Assembly: GCA_946479185.1 (NCBI GenBank)
Contig: CAMLFF010000154.1
Coordinates: 1-7,651, forward strand
Direction: 5' to 3'
DNA from: an uncultured Sphingobium sp.
GTDB lineage: Bacteria; Pseudomonadota; Alphaproteobacteria; Sphingomonadales; Sphingomonadaceae
DNA length: 7,651 nucleotides
The position numbers were made by a program, and so were the translations under genes. Positions 1 to 5,977 of the stretch are shown piece after piece. Position 1 is the first letter of the stretch. Each line of letters begins with the position of its first letter. The notes below the pieces were generated by a model. The model saw only the letters and a program-made list of their open reading frames with translations, was not told where the DNA came from and searched no databases.

Positions 1-1
1 C

Positions 2-679
2 GCCGCCATCTATGCCGCCATTTCCGCGCGCGATGCGATGGGGGCGGACCTGTTTTCCCAACTCGTGCTGCTGTTTTTTGCGGGGCTGATCGCGGCGCTG
101 CTTGCGGCGCTGGCGGGCATGGCGCTCACGCTGCCGGTCGCCGGGTCGATCCGCCGGGCGATTACGCACTGGACCGATGTGTCGCTCACGGGCGCGCTCT
201 CGGATGAGGCGCTTGCCTCGGCCAAGCATGTGCGCCTGTTTGGCACCATCTGGCTGAGCGTGATTTCGGCGATCGCTTTTGTGTCGTTGCTGCTGTTCCT
301 GATGGGCGCGGCGATCATGGCCAAGCAATTCGGCGTGATCGGTACGGCTGCGGAAGAAGCCCCCGCGCTGGAAGCCGCGATTACGGACGTGCCTGCCAAT
401 GCTGCGCAAGCCTTGCCCGAACCACAGGCCAACGCAGCGAGCGACACGCTGCCAGTGGTGCGTGCGACGAGCCCAGCTCCGCGCGTCGCAGCGCCGCGAC
501 GGTCCGAACCATCACGACCGGCAGCGACCGCACCGCGTCCGGCACCGGCGCCGCGTCCAACTGCCCAACCCGCCGCGCAGCCCGCACCTGTGCGGACACC
601 AGCCCCGGCAGCTGTGCCTAGTTCCGCGCCCGTCATCATCGTGCCGCAAGCCGCGCCGCCAGCGGCGTCGCCGGACTGA
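2..679 (+). CDS. Membrane protein with Pro/Ala-rich C-terminal tail, 5'-partial
   Basis: I do not recognise a named family. The frame is open from the left edge of the window, so the gene probably begins upstream. An ATG at 38 could be a start but has no visible Shine-Dalgarno sequence, and the residues before it (AAIYAAISARDA) look like continuing protein. Two strongly hydrophobic segments are seen, at about 60-130 (LVLLFFAGLIAALLAALAG) and about 235-320 (LFGTIWLSVISAIAFVSLLL), separated by a polar stretch. The last roughly 100 residues are low complexity, rich in Pro, Ala, Arg and Thr. This suggests an inner-membrane protein with two helices and a flexible extramembrane tail. The stop is 24 bases before arfB, so the two may be co-transcribed. 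The minus strand of the same DNA is also open, which is a composition effect. Function unknown. Confidence 0.7.
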   Translation, partial: AAIYAAISARDAMGADLFSQLVLLFFAGLIAALLAALAGMALTLPVAGSIRRAITHWTDVSLTGALSDEALASAKHVRLFGTIWLSVISAIAFVSLLLFLMGAAIMAKQFGVIGTAAEEAPALEAAITDVPANAAQALPEPQANAASDTLPVVRATSPAPRVAAPRRSEPSRPAATAPRPAPAPRPTAQPAAQPAPVRTPAPAAVPSSAPVIIVPQAAPPAASPD

Positions 680-703
680 CCGGGCGGATCGCAAAGCAGC
701 CCC

Positions 704-1126
704 GTGCCCCGCATTCAGATCACCCGCGCGATCAGCATCGACGAGAATGAGCTGATGGAAAGCGCCACCCGTGCGTCTGGCGCTGGGGGGCAGCATGTCA
801 ATACGACGGATAGCGCGGTGATCCTGCGCTTCAATGTCGCGCTGTCACCCTCGCTGCCCGATGCGGTGAAGCACCGGCTGGCGAATATCGCTGGATCGCG
901 CATGACCAATGATGGCGTGCTCATCCTGCGCAGCGAAGGCTCACGCTCTCAGTTCGAGAATAAGCGTGAAGTGCGCGAGCGGCTGATTGCCATGATCGTG
1001 GAAGCGACCTTTGTGCCAAAGAAGCGCAAGCCGACCAAGCCGACCAAGGCATCCCAAACGCGCCGGGTAGATGGCAAAGTGAAGCGCGCGAGCGTGAAGG
1101 CCGGGCGCGGCAAGGTGCGCGAGTAG
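704..1126 (+). CDS. arfB: Alternative ribosome-rescue factor ArfB (peptidyl-tRNA hydrolase, class I release-factor fold)
   Basis: ArfB (formerly YaeJ) releases the nascent chain from ribosomes stalled at the 3' end of an mRNA, independently of a stop codon. The catalytic GGQ lies at residues 28-30 within RASGAGGQHVN. The protein is 140 residues, matching the known E. coli family length, and lacks the codon-recognition domains of RF1/RF2. The C-terminal tail (about 105-140) is rich in Lys and Arg and carries the PTKPTKAS, SVKAG and RGKVR elements typical of ArfB; in known members this tail enters the empty mRNA channel. The start is the GTG at 704. The next Met (ATG at 755) would remove the conserved first beta strand, so GTG is preferred despite a weak ribosome-binding site. 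Thr34 follows HVN where E. coli ArfB has Lys. It converges with the pseudouridine synthase gene, with seven bases between the stops. Confidence 0.94.
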   Translation: MPRIQITRAISIDENELMESATRASGAGGQHVNTTDSAVILRFNVALSPSLPDAVKHRLANIAGSRMTNDGVLILRSEGSRSQFENKREVRERLIAMIVEATFVPKKRKPTKPTKASQTRRVDGKVKRASVKAGRGKVRE

Positions 1127-1133
1127 CGGGCGC

Positions 1134-1886
1134 TCAGGCTTCGTCGGGCGTCACGGCCTTGTCCAGCGCATCGGCATCAGCAAAGCCAGCCTCGGCGAAT
1201 CCGGCAGGGATTGGCGCGGTGACATTGATAGGCGGCTTGCTTCCGCGATCGATGAAGAGGCTGCGGGCATGGAGCTGCATGCCCTTTGACCAGCTCGCGT
1301 CCGGCGTCTCACCGCGATAGACCGGATCGCCCAATATGCCGAGGCCAAGGCCATGCAGCGCATGAACCCGCAACTGATGCGTGCGGCCCGTCTCCGGCTT
1401 GAAGCGGATCAGCGAGCGGTTATCGTGCGCGGCGAGCACTTCCCAATGTGTGACTGCGGCCTTGCCCTTCTCGTCCGGCACCATGCGCCAGCCTTCTTCT
1501 TTGGTGCTGGTCTTGCCGAGCGGGATGTCGATGGTGCCCTGCGTCTCGCTTGGCACACCATCGAGGATCGCGAGATAGGTTTTGCCGACCTGGCGGCCCT
1601 CGAACGCCTCAGTAAAGCGCTTGGCTGATTTGGGATTGCGGGCGAGCAGCAGGCAGCCGCTCGTATCCCGATCCAGCCGATGTACGGCGACGGGCCAGCG
1701 CTGGAAGCCGAACAAGAGGCTGCCGAGATGATTCTCAAGGCTCAAGCTGCCATCGCGTGGCGCATCCACGGGCAGGCCTGCGGGCTTGTCGAGAACGATG
1801 GCCTCGCCATCCATGAAGATCACGCGATCGGTGAGAGGGGACAAGCCTGCATTGAGGCCGGGATAAGATGAGCTGGTAAAGGACAT
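1134..1886 (-). CDS. RluA-family pseudouridine synthase
   Basis: This enzyme isomerises uridine to pseudouridine in rRNA or tRNA. The family motif HRLDRDTSG is at residues 69-77, and Asp72 is the expected catalytic nucleophile. Other family blocks are DKPAGLPV (33-40), the ETGRTHQLRVHA substrate-binding block (about 165-176), GDPVYRG (186-192) and QLHARSL (204-210). No S4 RNA-binding domain is visible at the N-terminus; the protein enters the catalytic fold almost at once, as in the short RluA/TruC-like members. The 250-residue length suits that subgroup. The ATG at 1886 gives a natural N-terminus. The target nucleotide cannot be read from the sequence: RluA, RluC/D and TruC types share these motifs, so no symbol is given. 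It is divergent from the acyltransferase gene. Confidence 0.93.
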   Translation of the reverse strand: MSFTSSSYPGLNAGLSPLTDRVIFMDGEAIVLDKPAGLPVDAPRDGSLSLENHLGSLLFGFQRWPVAVHRLDRDTSGCLLLARNPKSAKRFTEAFEGRQVGKTYLAILDGVPSETQGTIDIPLGKTSTKEEGWRMVPDEKGKAAVTHWEVLAAHDNRSLIRFKPETGRTHQLRVHALHGLGLGILGDPVYRGETPDASWSKGMQLHARSLFIDRGSKPPINVTAPIPAGFAEAGFADADALDKAVTPDEA

Positions 1887-1957
1887 GATCGGCTCTATAG
1901 GCCGTGCCCATGCAAGGGGGAAGCGCCACGGCTCATCTGCCTGCCATGCCGCAGCGG

Positions 1958-2947
1958 ATGCAACGCCTCGATTGGGTGGATGCGCTCAAGGGGCTGGCGA
2001 TTCTGGCCGTCGTTGCCGGGCATATCTGGACGCGCGGGCCGCTGCGCGATGCGATCTATGCGGTTCATATGCCGCTGTTTTTCATCCTCTCGGGCTATAC
2101 GGCGCGCTTTGTGCCTTGGGGCAGGCTGCTGCGTCGATGTGCGCTGGGTCTGTTGCTGCCGTTCCTGATTTTCAGCGCGCTTTTGCTGGCGGTGGATTTT
2201 TGGATCGAGAGCGAGCGCGGCATGTTGCCGATTTTCGCGAGCTGGCAGCAGGGCGTCTGGACGATCCTGTTCGAGACAGCGCACACCAGAGGGCCATTCA
2301 CGATCCTGTGGTTCATTCCCTGCCTCATCCTCGCCCGACTGATCTGGAATGCGCTGCTTATGGGCGGCAGGCGCGCTGATTCGCGCATGTTGTTCCCGGT
2401 GATGCTGGCGATCTATGGCCTGTCCCTCATCGCCCATCAGCTTGGCGGCGCATCGCCCTTTGGGTTGCTCGCCGTGCCTGGGGCAGTGCTGATGATGTGG
2501 ACGGGCGCGTTGTGGCATGAGTGGGGCCAGCTCGGCCGCCGACAAACGATGCTATTCGCGGCGATCACCCTCGCTGCCTTCATCATCCCGCTCCCCGTCA
2601 ACATGAAGGCGGGCAATCTCGGCTGGCTCAACTTGTCGCTGTTCACTGCGGCTGCTGCCACCATCATGCTGGCGTTGCTTGTCCGCCGTTTGCCACCCGT
2701 TTTGATGGCGCCCTTGGTCTGGCTCGGCAGCGCGTCAATGGTCATCATGTATCTGCACGTCGCCTTCGCGCACTATCTGGCGCCCTACGCGTCACGCGCG
2801 ATGTTGTTCCTGATCGCGATTGTCGTGCCTCTGGTGCTCCATCGCTTGCTCCGTCTCTCGCCCGTCACAAGGTTAATCCTGCTTGGCGAAAAATCACCCT
2901 CTCTTAACCCCATCGGCCTAGGCTCGACCAGCGTCCGCCGCGACTGA
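1958..2947 (+). CDS. Acyltransferase 3 family integral membrane protein (COG3594-like)
   Basis: Members transfer acyl, usually acetyl, groups to sugars or other surface molecules across the inner membrane. The N-terminal signature RLDWVDALKGLAILAVVAGH and the later HMPLFFILSGY block are characteristic. The His ending the first block and the His beginning the second are the likely functional residues. About nine or ten hydrophobic helices follow, with Arg-rich cytoplasmic loops. The substrate is not deducible; O-acetylation of an exopolysaccharide or lipopolysaccharide sugar is a family-based guess, and no glycan genes are nearby. The start is uncertain. GTG 1904, ATG 1910, ATG 1946 and ATG 1958 are in frame, none with a good ribosome-binding site. 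I prefer 1958 because the conserved block then follows within three residues and space remains for divergent promoters. The 3' end contains two CtrA-like half-sites. Confidence 0.85.
   Translation: MQRLDWVDALKGLAILAVVAGHIWTRGPLRDAIYAVHMPLFFILSGYTARFVPWGRLLRRCALGLLLPFLIFSALLLAVDFWIESERGMLPIFASWQQGVWTILFETAHTRGPFTILWFIPCLILARLIWNALLMGGRRADSRMLFPVMLAIYGLSLIAHQLGGASPFGLLAVPGAVLMMWTGALWHEWGQLGRRQTMLFAAITLAAFIIPLPVNMKAGNLGWLNLSLFTAAAATIMLALLVRRLPPVLMAPLVWLGSASMVIMYLHVAFAHYLAPYASRAMLFLIAIVVPLVLHRLLRLSPVTRLILLGEKSPSLNPIGLGSTSVRRD
2871..2909. promoter_or_regulatory. Pair of CtrA-type half-sites inside the end of the acyltransferase gene
   Basis: GGTTAA at 2871-2876 and TTAACC at 2904-2909 face each other 33 bases apart, within the last 26 codons of the acyltransferase gene. 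Each matches the TTAACC core of known CtrA half-sites. Neither has the second TTAA half at seven-base spacing, so they are weaker than the site at 2990-3005. They may extend the ctrA regulatory region upstream, or be chance occurrences in coding sequence. Confidence 0.35.
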
Positions 2948-2982
2948 GTCAGCGCAGCGAATCACCCGCGACTCGTGGAGTC
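2946..2982. promoter_or_regulatory. Cluster of four GANTC (CcrM-type) methylation sites upstream of ctrA
   Basis: GANTC occurs at 2946-2950 (GAGTC), 2959-2963 (GAATC), 2970-2974 (GACTC) and 2978-2982 (GAGTC). Elsewhere in the window I find only about six, all scattered. GANTC is the target of the cell-cycle methyltransferase CcrM in alphaproteobacteria, and in Caulobacter a GANTC site in a ctrA promoter makes transcription depend on hemimethylation after fork passage. The cluster lies directly after the acyltransferase stop and before the CtrA-like box, which suggests the same type of control here. The last two sites also form an inverted repeat (5-base arms, 3-base spacer). Confidence 0.65.
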
Positions 2983-2989
2983 AGGCGGG

Positions 2990-3005
2990 TTTACGCAAAA
3001 TTAAC
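2990..3005 (+). promoter_or_regulatory. Near-consensus CtrA binding site (TTTA-N7-TTAAC)
   Basis: The sequence TTTACGCAAAATTAAC matches the known CtrA consensus TTAA-N7-TTAAC at eight of nine defined positions, with exact seven-base spacing. It lies about 95 bases upstream of the ctrA start codon, so CtrA feedback on its own gene is the natural reading. Whether it activates or represses cannot be told without the transcription start site. Confidence 0.6.
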
Positions 3006-3025
3006 CTTTTGCATTCATACCTCAT

Positions 3026-3033
3026 ATGGTTAA
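3026..3033 (-). promoter_or_regulatory. CtrA half-site TTAACCAT in the ctrA leader
   Basis: ATGGTTAA on the plus strand reads TTAACCAT on the minus strand, which is identical to the half-site seen in Caulobacter CtrA-regulated promoters. It is inverted relative to the TTAACC of the upstream box. It contains an in-frame ATG (3026) that could be mistaken for the ctrA start. Confidence 0.5.
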
Positions 3034-3083
3034 TAGTGACGTTGGAGCTTTCGGGCCGCTAGGGGCGGTTGGGAAGGTCGAAC

Positions 3084-3090
3084 AGAGGGG
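3084..3090 (+). promoter_or_regulatory. Ribosome-binding site of ctrA
   Basis: AGAGGGG lies seven bases before the ATG at 3098. This sets the start at MRVLLIEDE rather than the ATG at 3026, which would add 24 residues not found in the CtrA family and has no Shine-Dalgarno sequence. Confidence 0.75.
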
Positions 3091-3097
3091 CTGGCGT

Positions 3098-3811
3098 ATG
3101 CGCGTTCTGCTGATTGAAGACGAACCAACAACCGCTAAGGCGATTGAGCTTATGCTCACGACCGAAGGGTTCAACGTTTATACAACGGACCTTGGCGAGG
3201 AAGGTCTCGATCTGGGCAAGCTGTATGATTACGACATCATTTGCCTGGATCTGAACTTGCCGGACATGCACGGCTATGACGTGCTTAAAAAGCTGCGTGC
3301 AGCCCGTGTCCAGACACCTGTTCTCATCCTCTCCGGCATTTCAGAGATGGACAGCAAAGTCCGCTCCTTCGGCTTCGGCGCGGATGATTATGTCACCAAG
3401 CCATTCCATAAGGATGAGCTGGTCGCCCGCATTCATGCCGTGGTGCGCCGCTCCAAGGGCCATTCCCAGTCGGTTATCCGCACTGGCAAGCTGGCCGTCA
3501 ATCTCGATGCCAAGACCGTTGAGGTGGATGGCAACCGCGTCCACCTGACCGGCAAGGAATATGCGATGCTGGAGCTACTATCGCTCCGCAAAAGCACCAC
3601 GCTCACCAAGGAGATGTTCCTCAATCATCTCTATGGCGGCATGGACGAGCCAGAACTCAAGATTATCGACGTGTTCATCTGCAAGCTGCGCAAGAAGCTG
3701 AGCCTTGCCTGCAGCGGCGAAAATTACATCGAGACCGTGTGGGGCCGTGGCTATGTGCTGCGTGACCCTGACGAAATTCTCGAAGAGCTGGAGACCGCGC
3801 AGGTCGCCTAA
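3098..3811 (+). CDS. ctrA: Cell-cycle response regulator CtrA
   Basis: CtrA is an OmpR-type response regulator that binds TTAA-N7-TTAA DNA when phosphorylated by the CckA-ChpT relay. In Caulobacter it controls replication and division genes; in sphingomonads and many other alphaproteobacteria it mainly governs motility and related functions. The protein is 237 residues. The receiver domain (1-about 120) has the acidic pocket E7-D8, phospho-acceptor Asp51 in CLDLNLPD, and the switch Lys in DYVTKPF. The winged-helix domain (about 125-228) contains the [12 protein letters not shown] block, the recognition region [16 protein letters not shown] and the terminal GRGYVL. The C-terminus is ...ETAQVA; Caulobacter CtrA ends in two alanines that form part of its ClpXP degradation signal, so Val-Ala may work in the same way. 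The upstream DNA carries CtrA boxes and GANTC sites, and a strong terminator follows. Confidence 0.96.
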   Translation: MRVLLIEDEPTTAKAIELMLTTEGFNVYTTDLGEEGLDLGKLYDYDIICLDLNLPDMHGYDVLKKLRAARVQTPVLILSGISEMDSKVRSFGFGADDYVTKPFHKDELVARIHAVVRRSKGHSQSVIRTGKLAVNLDAKTVEVDGNRVHLTGKEYAMLELLSLRKSTTLTKEMFLNHLYGGMDEPELKIIDVFICKLRKKLSLACSGENYIETVWGRGYVLRDPDEILEELETAQVA

Positions 3812-3842
3812 GCTCGGGCAAACTAATCCATCGACGACTTTG

Positions 3843-3876
3843 AAGGCCGGCAGAGCAATCTGTCGGCCTTTATTTT
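3843..3876 (+). terminator. Rho-independent terminator of ctrA
   Basis: The arms 3843-3853 (AAGGCCGGCAG) and 3860-3870 (CTGTCGGCCTT) pair over 11 positions with one G-U pair, around a six-base loop (AGCAAT). A U-rich tail (TTTATTTT, 3869-3876) follows. It starts 31 bases after the ctrA stop and overlaps the last codons of the convergent LysR gene. No T-run follows the stem on the minus strand, so it should act mainly on ctrA transcripts. Confidence 0.85.
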
Positions 3877-4772
3877 GCTTGGGTTGCCGTGAACTGGCGC
3901 GCCATCTCAATGAAGGCCCGAAAAGCAGCGGAAGGGTTCTTGCGGCCCGGATAATAGAGGCAGAGCGGCGCTATTGCGGGCGTCCAGTCCTCCAGCGCCC
4001 GCACGAGGCGATCGGCCTCGATATCCTCGCGCACATCGGATTCCATGAACAGACCGATGCCGAATGAATCAAGCACAGCGATGCGCGCGAGGCTGGCTTC
4101 ATCAAGTGTGAGAGCGCCCTGGACTTCGATCTGGACCGGCTGCCCATCCTTCTCGAAATGCCAGCGGTGCATTGCGCCATTGGGCAGTCGGACGCGGATG
4201 CAGGCGTGGCTGAGCAGGTCGGGCGGCACGAGCGGCGCGCCATGCTGCTCGAAATATGTTGGTGAACCCACCACCGCATAGGTGCGGGGCGGCCCCAGCT
4301 TCACGGCGATCATATCACTCGGCACAAGGTCGGCGCTTCTGATGCCCAAATCGAACCCATCGGCCACCACGTCGACCAGCCGGCCCTCGGTCACCAGATC
4401 GATATGCACTTGCGGGTATCGCCGCAGATAATCGAGGATGAGCGGCGCCAATATCTCCCGCGCAGCCGTCGCAAAGGCATTGATCCGCAATGTGCCCGAT
4501 GGCGTTTCCTGCTGGGAGCGCACCGCATCCATTGCGCCATGAATATCCTGAAGGGCAGGACCGACCTGCGCGACAAAGCTGCGCCCGGCATCGGTGAGCG
4601 ACACACTGCGCGTCGTCCGGTTAAACAAGCGCACCCCCAACTGGCGCTCGATCTTGGCGATCATGTTGCTGAGCGCCGTGGTCGACATTTGCAGCTCGAG
4701 CGCCGCCGCGCGGAAGGAGTTTCTGCGCGCCAAGGCCATCACAATATCGAGATCGAGCAGATTATGCGGCAT
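3870..4772 (-). CDS. LysR-type transcriptional regulator (CrgA-like subgroup)
   Basis: The N-terminal winged helix-turn-helix (about 3-62) shows the family pattern [23 protein letters not shown], then [15 protein letters not shown]. The effector-binding periplasmic-protein-like domain spans about 90-295, with [10 protein letters not shown] and [10 protein letters not shown] blocks typical of the group that includes CrgA-like regulators. The length (300 residues) is normal. It is divergent from the NTF2-like/SDR operon across a 95-base gap and, as is usual for this family, probably controls that operon and itself. A perfect palindrome with T-N11-A spacing covers its start codon. The effector is unknown. 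A weak Shine-Dalgarno GGGA (complement of 4779-4782) precedes the ATG at 4772. The stop lies within the ctrA terminator. Confidence 0.93.
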   Translation of the reverse strand: MPHNLLDLDIVMALARRNSFRAAALELQMSTTALSNMIAKIERQLGVRLFNRTTRSVSLTDAGRSFVAQVGPALQDIHGAMDAVRSQQETPSGTLRINAFATAAREILAPLILDYLRRYPQVHIDLVTEGRLVDVVADGFDLGIRSADLVPSDMIAVKLGPPRTYAVVGSPTYFEQHGAPLVPPDLLSHACIRVRLPNGAMHRWHFEKDGQPVQIEVQGALTLDEASLARIAVLDSFGIGLFMESDVREDIEADRLVRALEDWTPAIAPLCLYYPGRKNPSAAFRAFIEMARQFTATQAK

Positions 4773-4775
4773 AAT
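4761..4775. promoter_or_regulatory. Perfect palindrome over the LysR start codon, candidate autoregulatory operator
   Basis: ATTATGC-G-GCATAAT is a perfect 7-1-7 inverted repeat that includes the LysR start codon (4770-4772). It contains T-N11-A (T4762, A4774), the known signature of LysR-family binding boxes. Its position would allow the regulator to block its own expression while bound beside the divergent operon promoter. Confidence 0.5.
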
Positions 4776-4867
4776 TATCCCGAAATTCGCAACGCTTCAT
4801 CTGCATTTATCCCGATTATCGGCGGTTCGGTCCAGTGCTAAGTTGCTTCCAACAAAAGGAGCACCTC
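4773..4867. promoter_or_regulatory. Divergent LysR / NTF2-SDR intergenic control region
   Basis: This 95-base gap is locally AT-richer than its flanks. It holds a nine-base direct repeat TTATCCCGA at 4775-4783 and 4807-4815, 32 bases apart (about three helical turns). The second copy overlaps a perfect inverted repeat CCGAT-T-ATCGG at 4812-4822. These are candidate recognition and activation sites for the LysR protein. No -35/-10 pair is convincing enough to mark. The Shine-Dalgarno AAAGGAG for the NTF2-like gene is at 4855-4861. Confidence 0.45.
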
Positions 4868-5197
4868 ATGTCCATCGATCTTCCCGCGCCTATCTCCCGC
4901 TATTTCGACGCCGACCAAAAGCGCGATGCCGAGACAATCTCGCGCTGTTTCACGAAGGATGCCATCGTCAGGGACGAGGGCCATACCCACACCGGTCTCC
5001 CCGCGATCCTCCAGTGGAAGGCTGATGCCTCAACCAAATATAGCTACACCGCCGAGCCTTTCGCGATTGCAGACGAGGGCGGACGCACCATCGTGACCAG
5101 CCATCTCACGGGCAACTTCCCCGGCAGTCCGGTGGACCTGCGCTATCTGTTCCGCCTTGAAGGCGATAAGATCGCCGAGCTGGAGATCAAGCCATGA
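4868..5197 (+). CDS. NTF2-like / SnoaL-like small protein
   Basis: This is a 109-residue protein of the cone-shaped NTF2-like fold. The opening [20 protein letters not shown], followed by [16 protein letters not shown], matches the common pattern of a helix that begins small-molecule-binding members, then a beta strand with Asp and His residues lining the pocket. Later strands ([29 protein letters not shown]) complete the curved sheet. Members include polyketide cyclases, isomerases and non-catalytic binders, so the activity is not predictable. The start at 4868 is supported by AAAGGAG six bases upstream; an in-frame ATG at 4835 has no such signal. The stop overlaps the SDR start as ATGA, which indicates translational coupling and a shared pathway. 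Confidence 0.88.
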   Translation: MSIDLPAPISRYFDADQKRDAETISRCFTKDAIVRDEGHTHTGLPAILQWKADASTKYSYTAEPFAIADEGGRTIVTSHLTGNFPGSPVDLRYLFRLEGDKIAELEIKP

Positions 5198-5973
5198 TCC
5201 CGTTCCTGACCCTTGAGGGCAAGCGTGCGCTCATCACCTCCGGCACGCGCGGCGCAGGGGCGGCTACGGTCAGCCTGTTTCGGGAACTCGGCGCGCAGGT
5301 GCTGACCACCGCCAGGGCGCGGCCCGATGATCTCCCGGAAGCGCTGTTCGTTGCCGCCGACCTGACGACTGCTCAAGGTTGCGCCGAACTGGCCGAGGCA
5401 GTGCAAGAGCGGCTGGGCGGCGTCGATATCATCGTCCATATGCTCGGCGGCTCCTCCGCACCGGCGGGTGGATTTGCTGCGCTGGACGACGCCCAGTGGC
5501 AAAAAGAGCTGGACCTCAACCTCATGCCCGCCGTGCGGCTTGATCGCGCACTCGTGCCCGGCATGGTGGGGCAAGGCAGCGGTGTCGTGATCCATGTCAC
5601 CTCAATCCAGCGCACATTGCCTCTGCCCGATGCGACGACAGCCTATGCCGCCGCAAAAGCAGCGCTCTCAACCTACAGCAAGAGCCTCTCCAAGGAGGTG
5701 GCTCCTGCTGGCGTGCGCGTCGTACGCGTATCGCCCGGCTGGATCGATACCGAGGCATCGGTCGATCTCGCCCGGCGGATCAGCGCCGAGCATGGCATCA
5801 GTCTGGAGGAGAGCCGGCAAAGCATCATGGCATCGCTCGGCGGCATTCCGCTGGGGCGGCCCTCAACGCCGGAGGAAGTGGCGAACCTCATCGCCTTCCT
5901 CGCTTCCGATCGCGCAGGCAGCATCACCGGCACGGAATATGTGATCGATGGGGGGACAGTCCCGACAGCTTGA
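5194..5973 (+). CDS. Short-chain dehydrogenase/reductase (SDR family oxidoreductase)
   Basis: A classical-length SDR (259 residues) that would oxidise or reduce an alcohol/carbonyl with NAD(P)(H). The Rossmann nucleotide motif is TSGTRGAG at 15-22, with Ser16 in place of the usual first Gly of TGxxxGxG. Asn109, Ser137, Tyr151 and Lys155 (YAAAK) form the expected catalytic tetrad, and PG follows at 181-182. Arg41, after the second beta strand (LTTAR), suggests NADP(H) preference. The usual NNAG block is replaced by HMLGGS (82-87). The C-terminal [19 protein letters not shown] and GTEYVIDGG blocks are typical. The start overlaps the upstream stop by ATGA, with GGAG (5182-5185) as a possible ribosome-binding site. 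The substrate is unknown; the operon partner and the divergent LysR gene suggest an inducible small-molecule pathway. It is convergent with the HNH gene, four bases between stops. Confidence 0.93.
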   Translation: MIPFLTLEGKRALITSGTRGAGAATVSLFRELGAQVLTTARARPDDLPEALFVAADLTTAQGCAELAEAVQERLGGVDIIVHMLGGSSAPAGGFAALDDAQWQKELDLNLMPAVRLDRALVPGMVGQGSGVVIHVTSIQRTLPLPDATTAYAAAKAALSTYSKSLSKEVAPAGVRVVRVSPGWIDTEASVDLARRISAEHGISLEESRQSIMASLGGIPLGRPSTPEEVANLIAFLASDRAGSITGTEYVIDGGTVPTA

Positions 5974-5977
5974 CCGA

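Noticed and set aside
10..714. Long open frame on the minus strand opposite the first gene.
   Set aside because: Its translation is Gly/Ala/Arg low complexity without domain features. The plus strand encodes clear membrane helices, so this is a shadow caused by GC-rich codon use.
1904..1957. Earlier starts for the acyltransferase (GTG 1904, ATG 1910, ATG 1946).
   Set aside because: Not excluded, but the added residues are not typical of the family, no start has a good ribosome-binding site, and the earliest ones leave under 25 bases for two divergent promoters. The purine run at 1914-1922 is not placed to serve any of the in-frame starts.
3009..3036. Possible sigma-70 promoter TTGCAT-N16-TAATAG before ctrA.
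   Set aside because: Each hexamer matches only about half of the consensus, and alphaproteobacterial promoters are poorly predicted by the E. coli consensus.
3026..3097. A 24-residue N-terminal extension of CtrA from the ATG at 3026.
   Set aside because: The family starts at MRVLLIED, a good Shine-Dalgarno sequence precedes 3098, and the ATG at 3026 is part of a CtrA half-site.
5953..5963. GGGAC-A-GTCCC inverted repeat at the end of the SDR gene.
   Set aside because: It is inside coding sequence, a one-base loop cannot form as a hairpin, and no T-run follows, so it is not a terminator.
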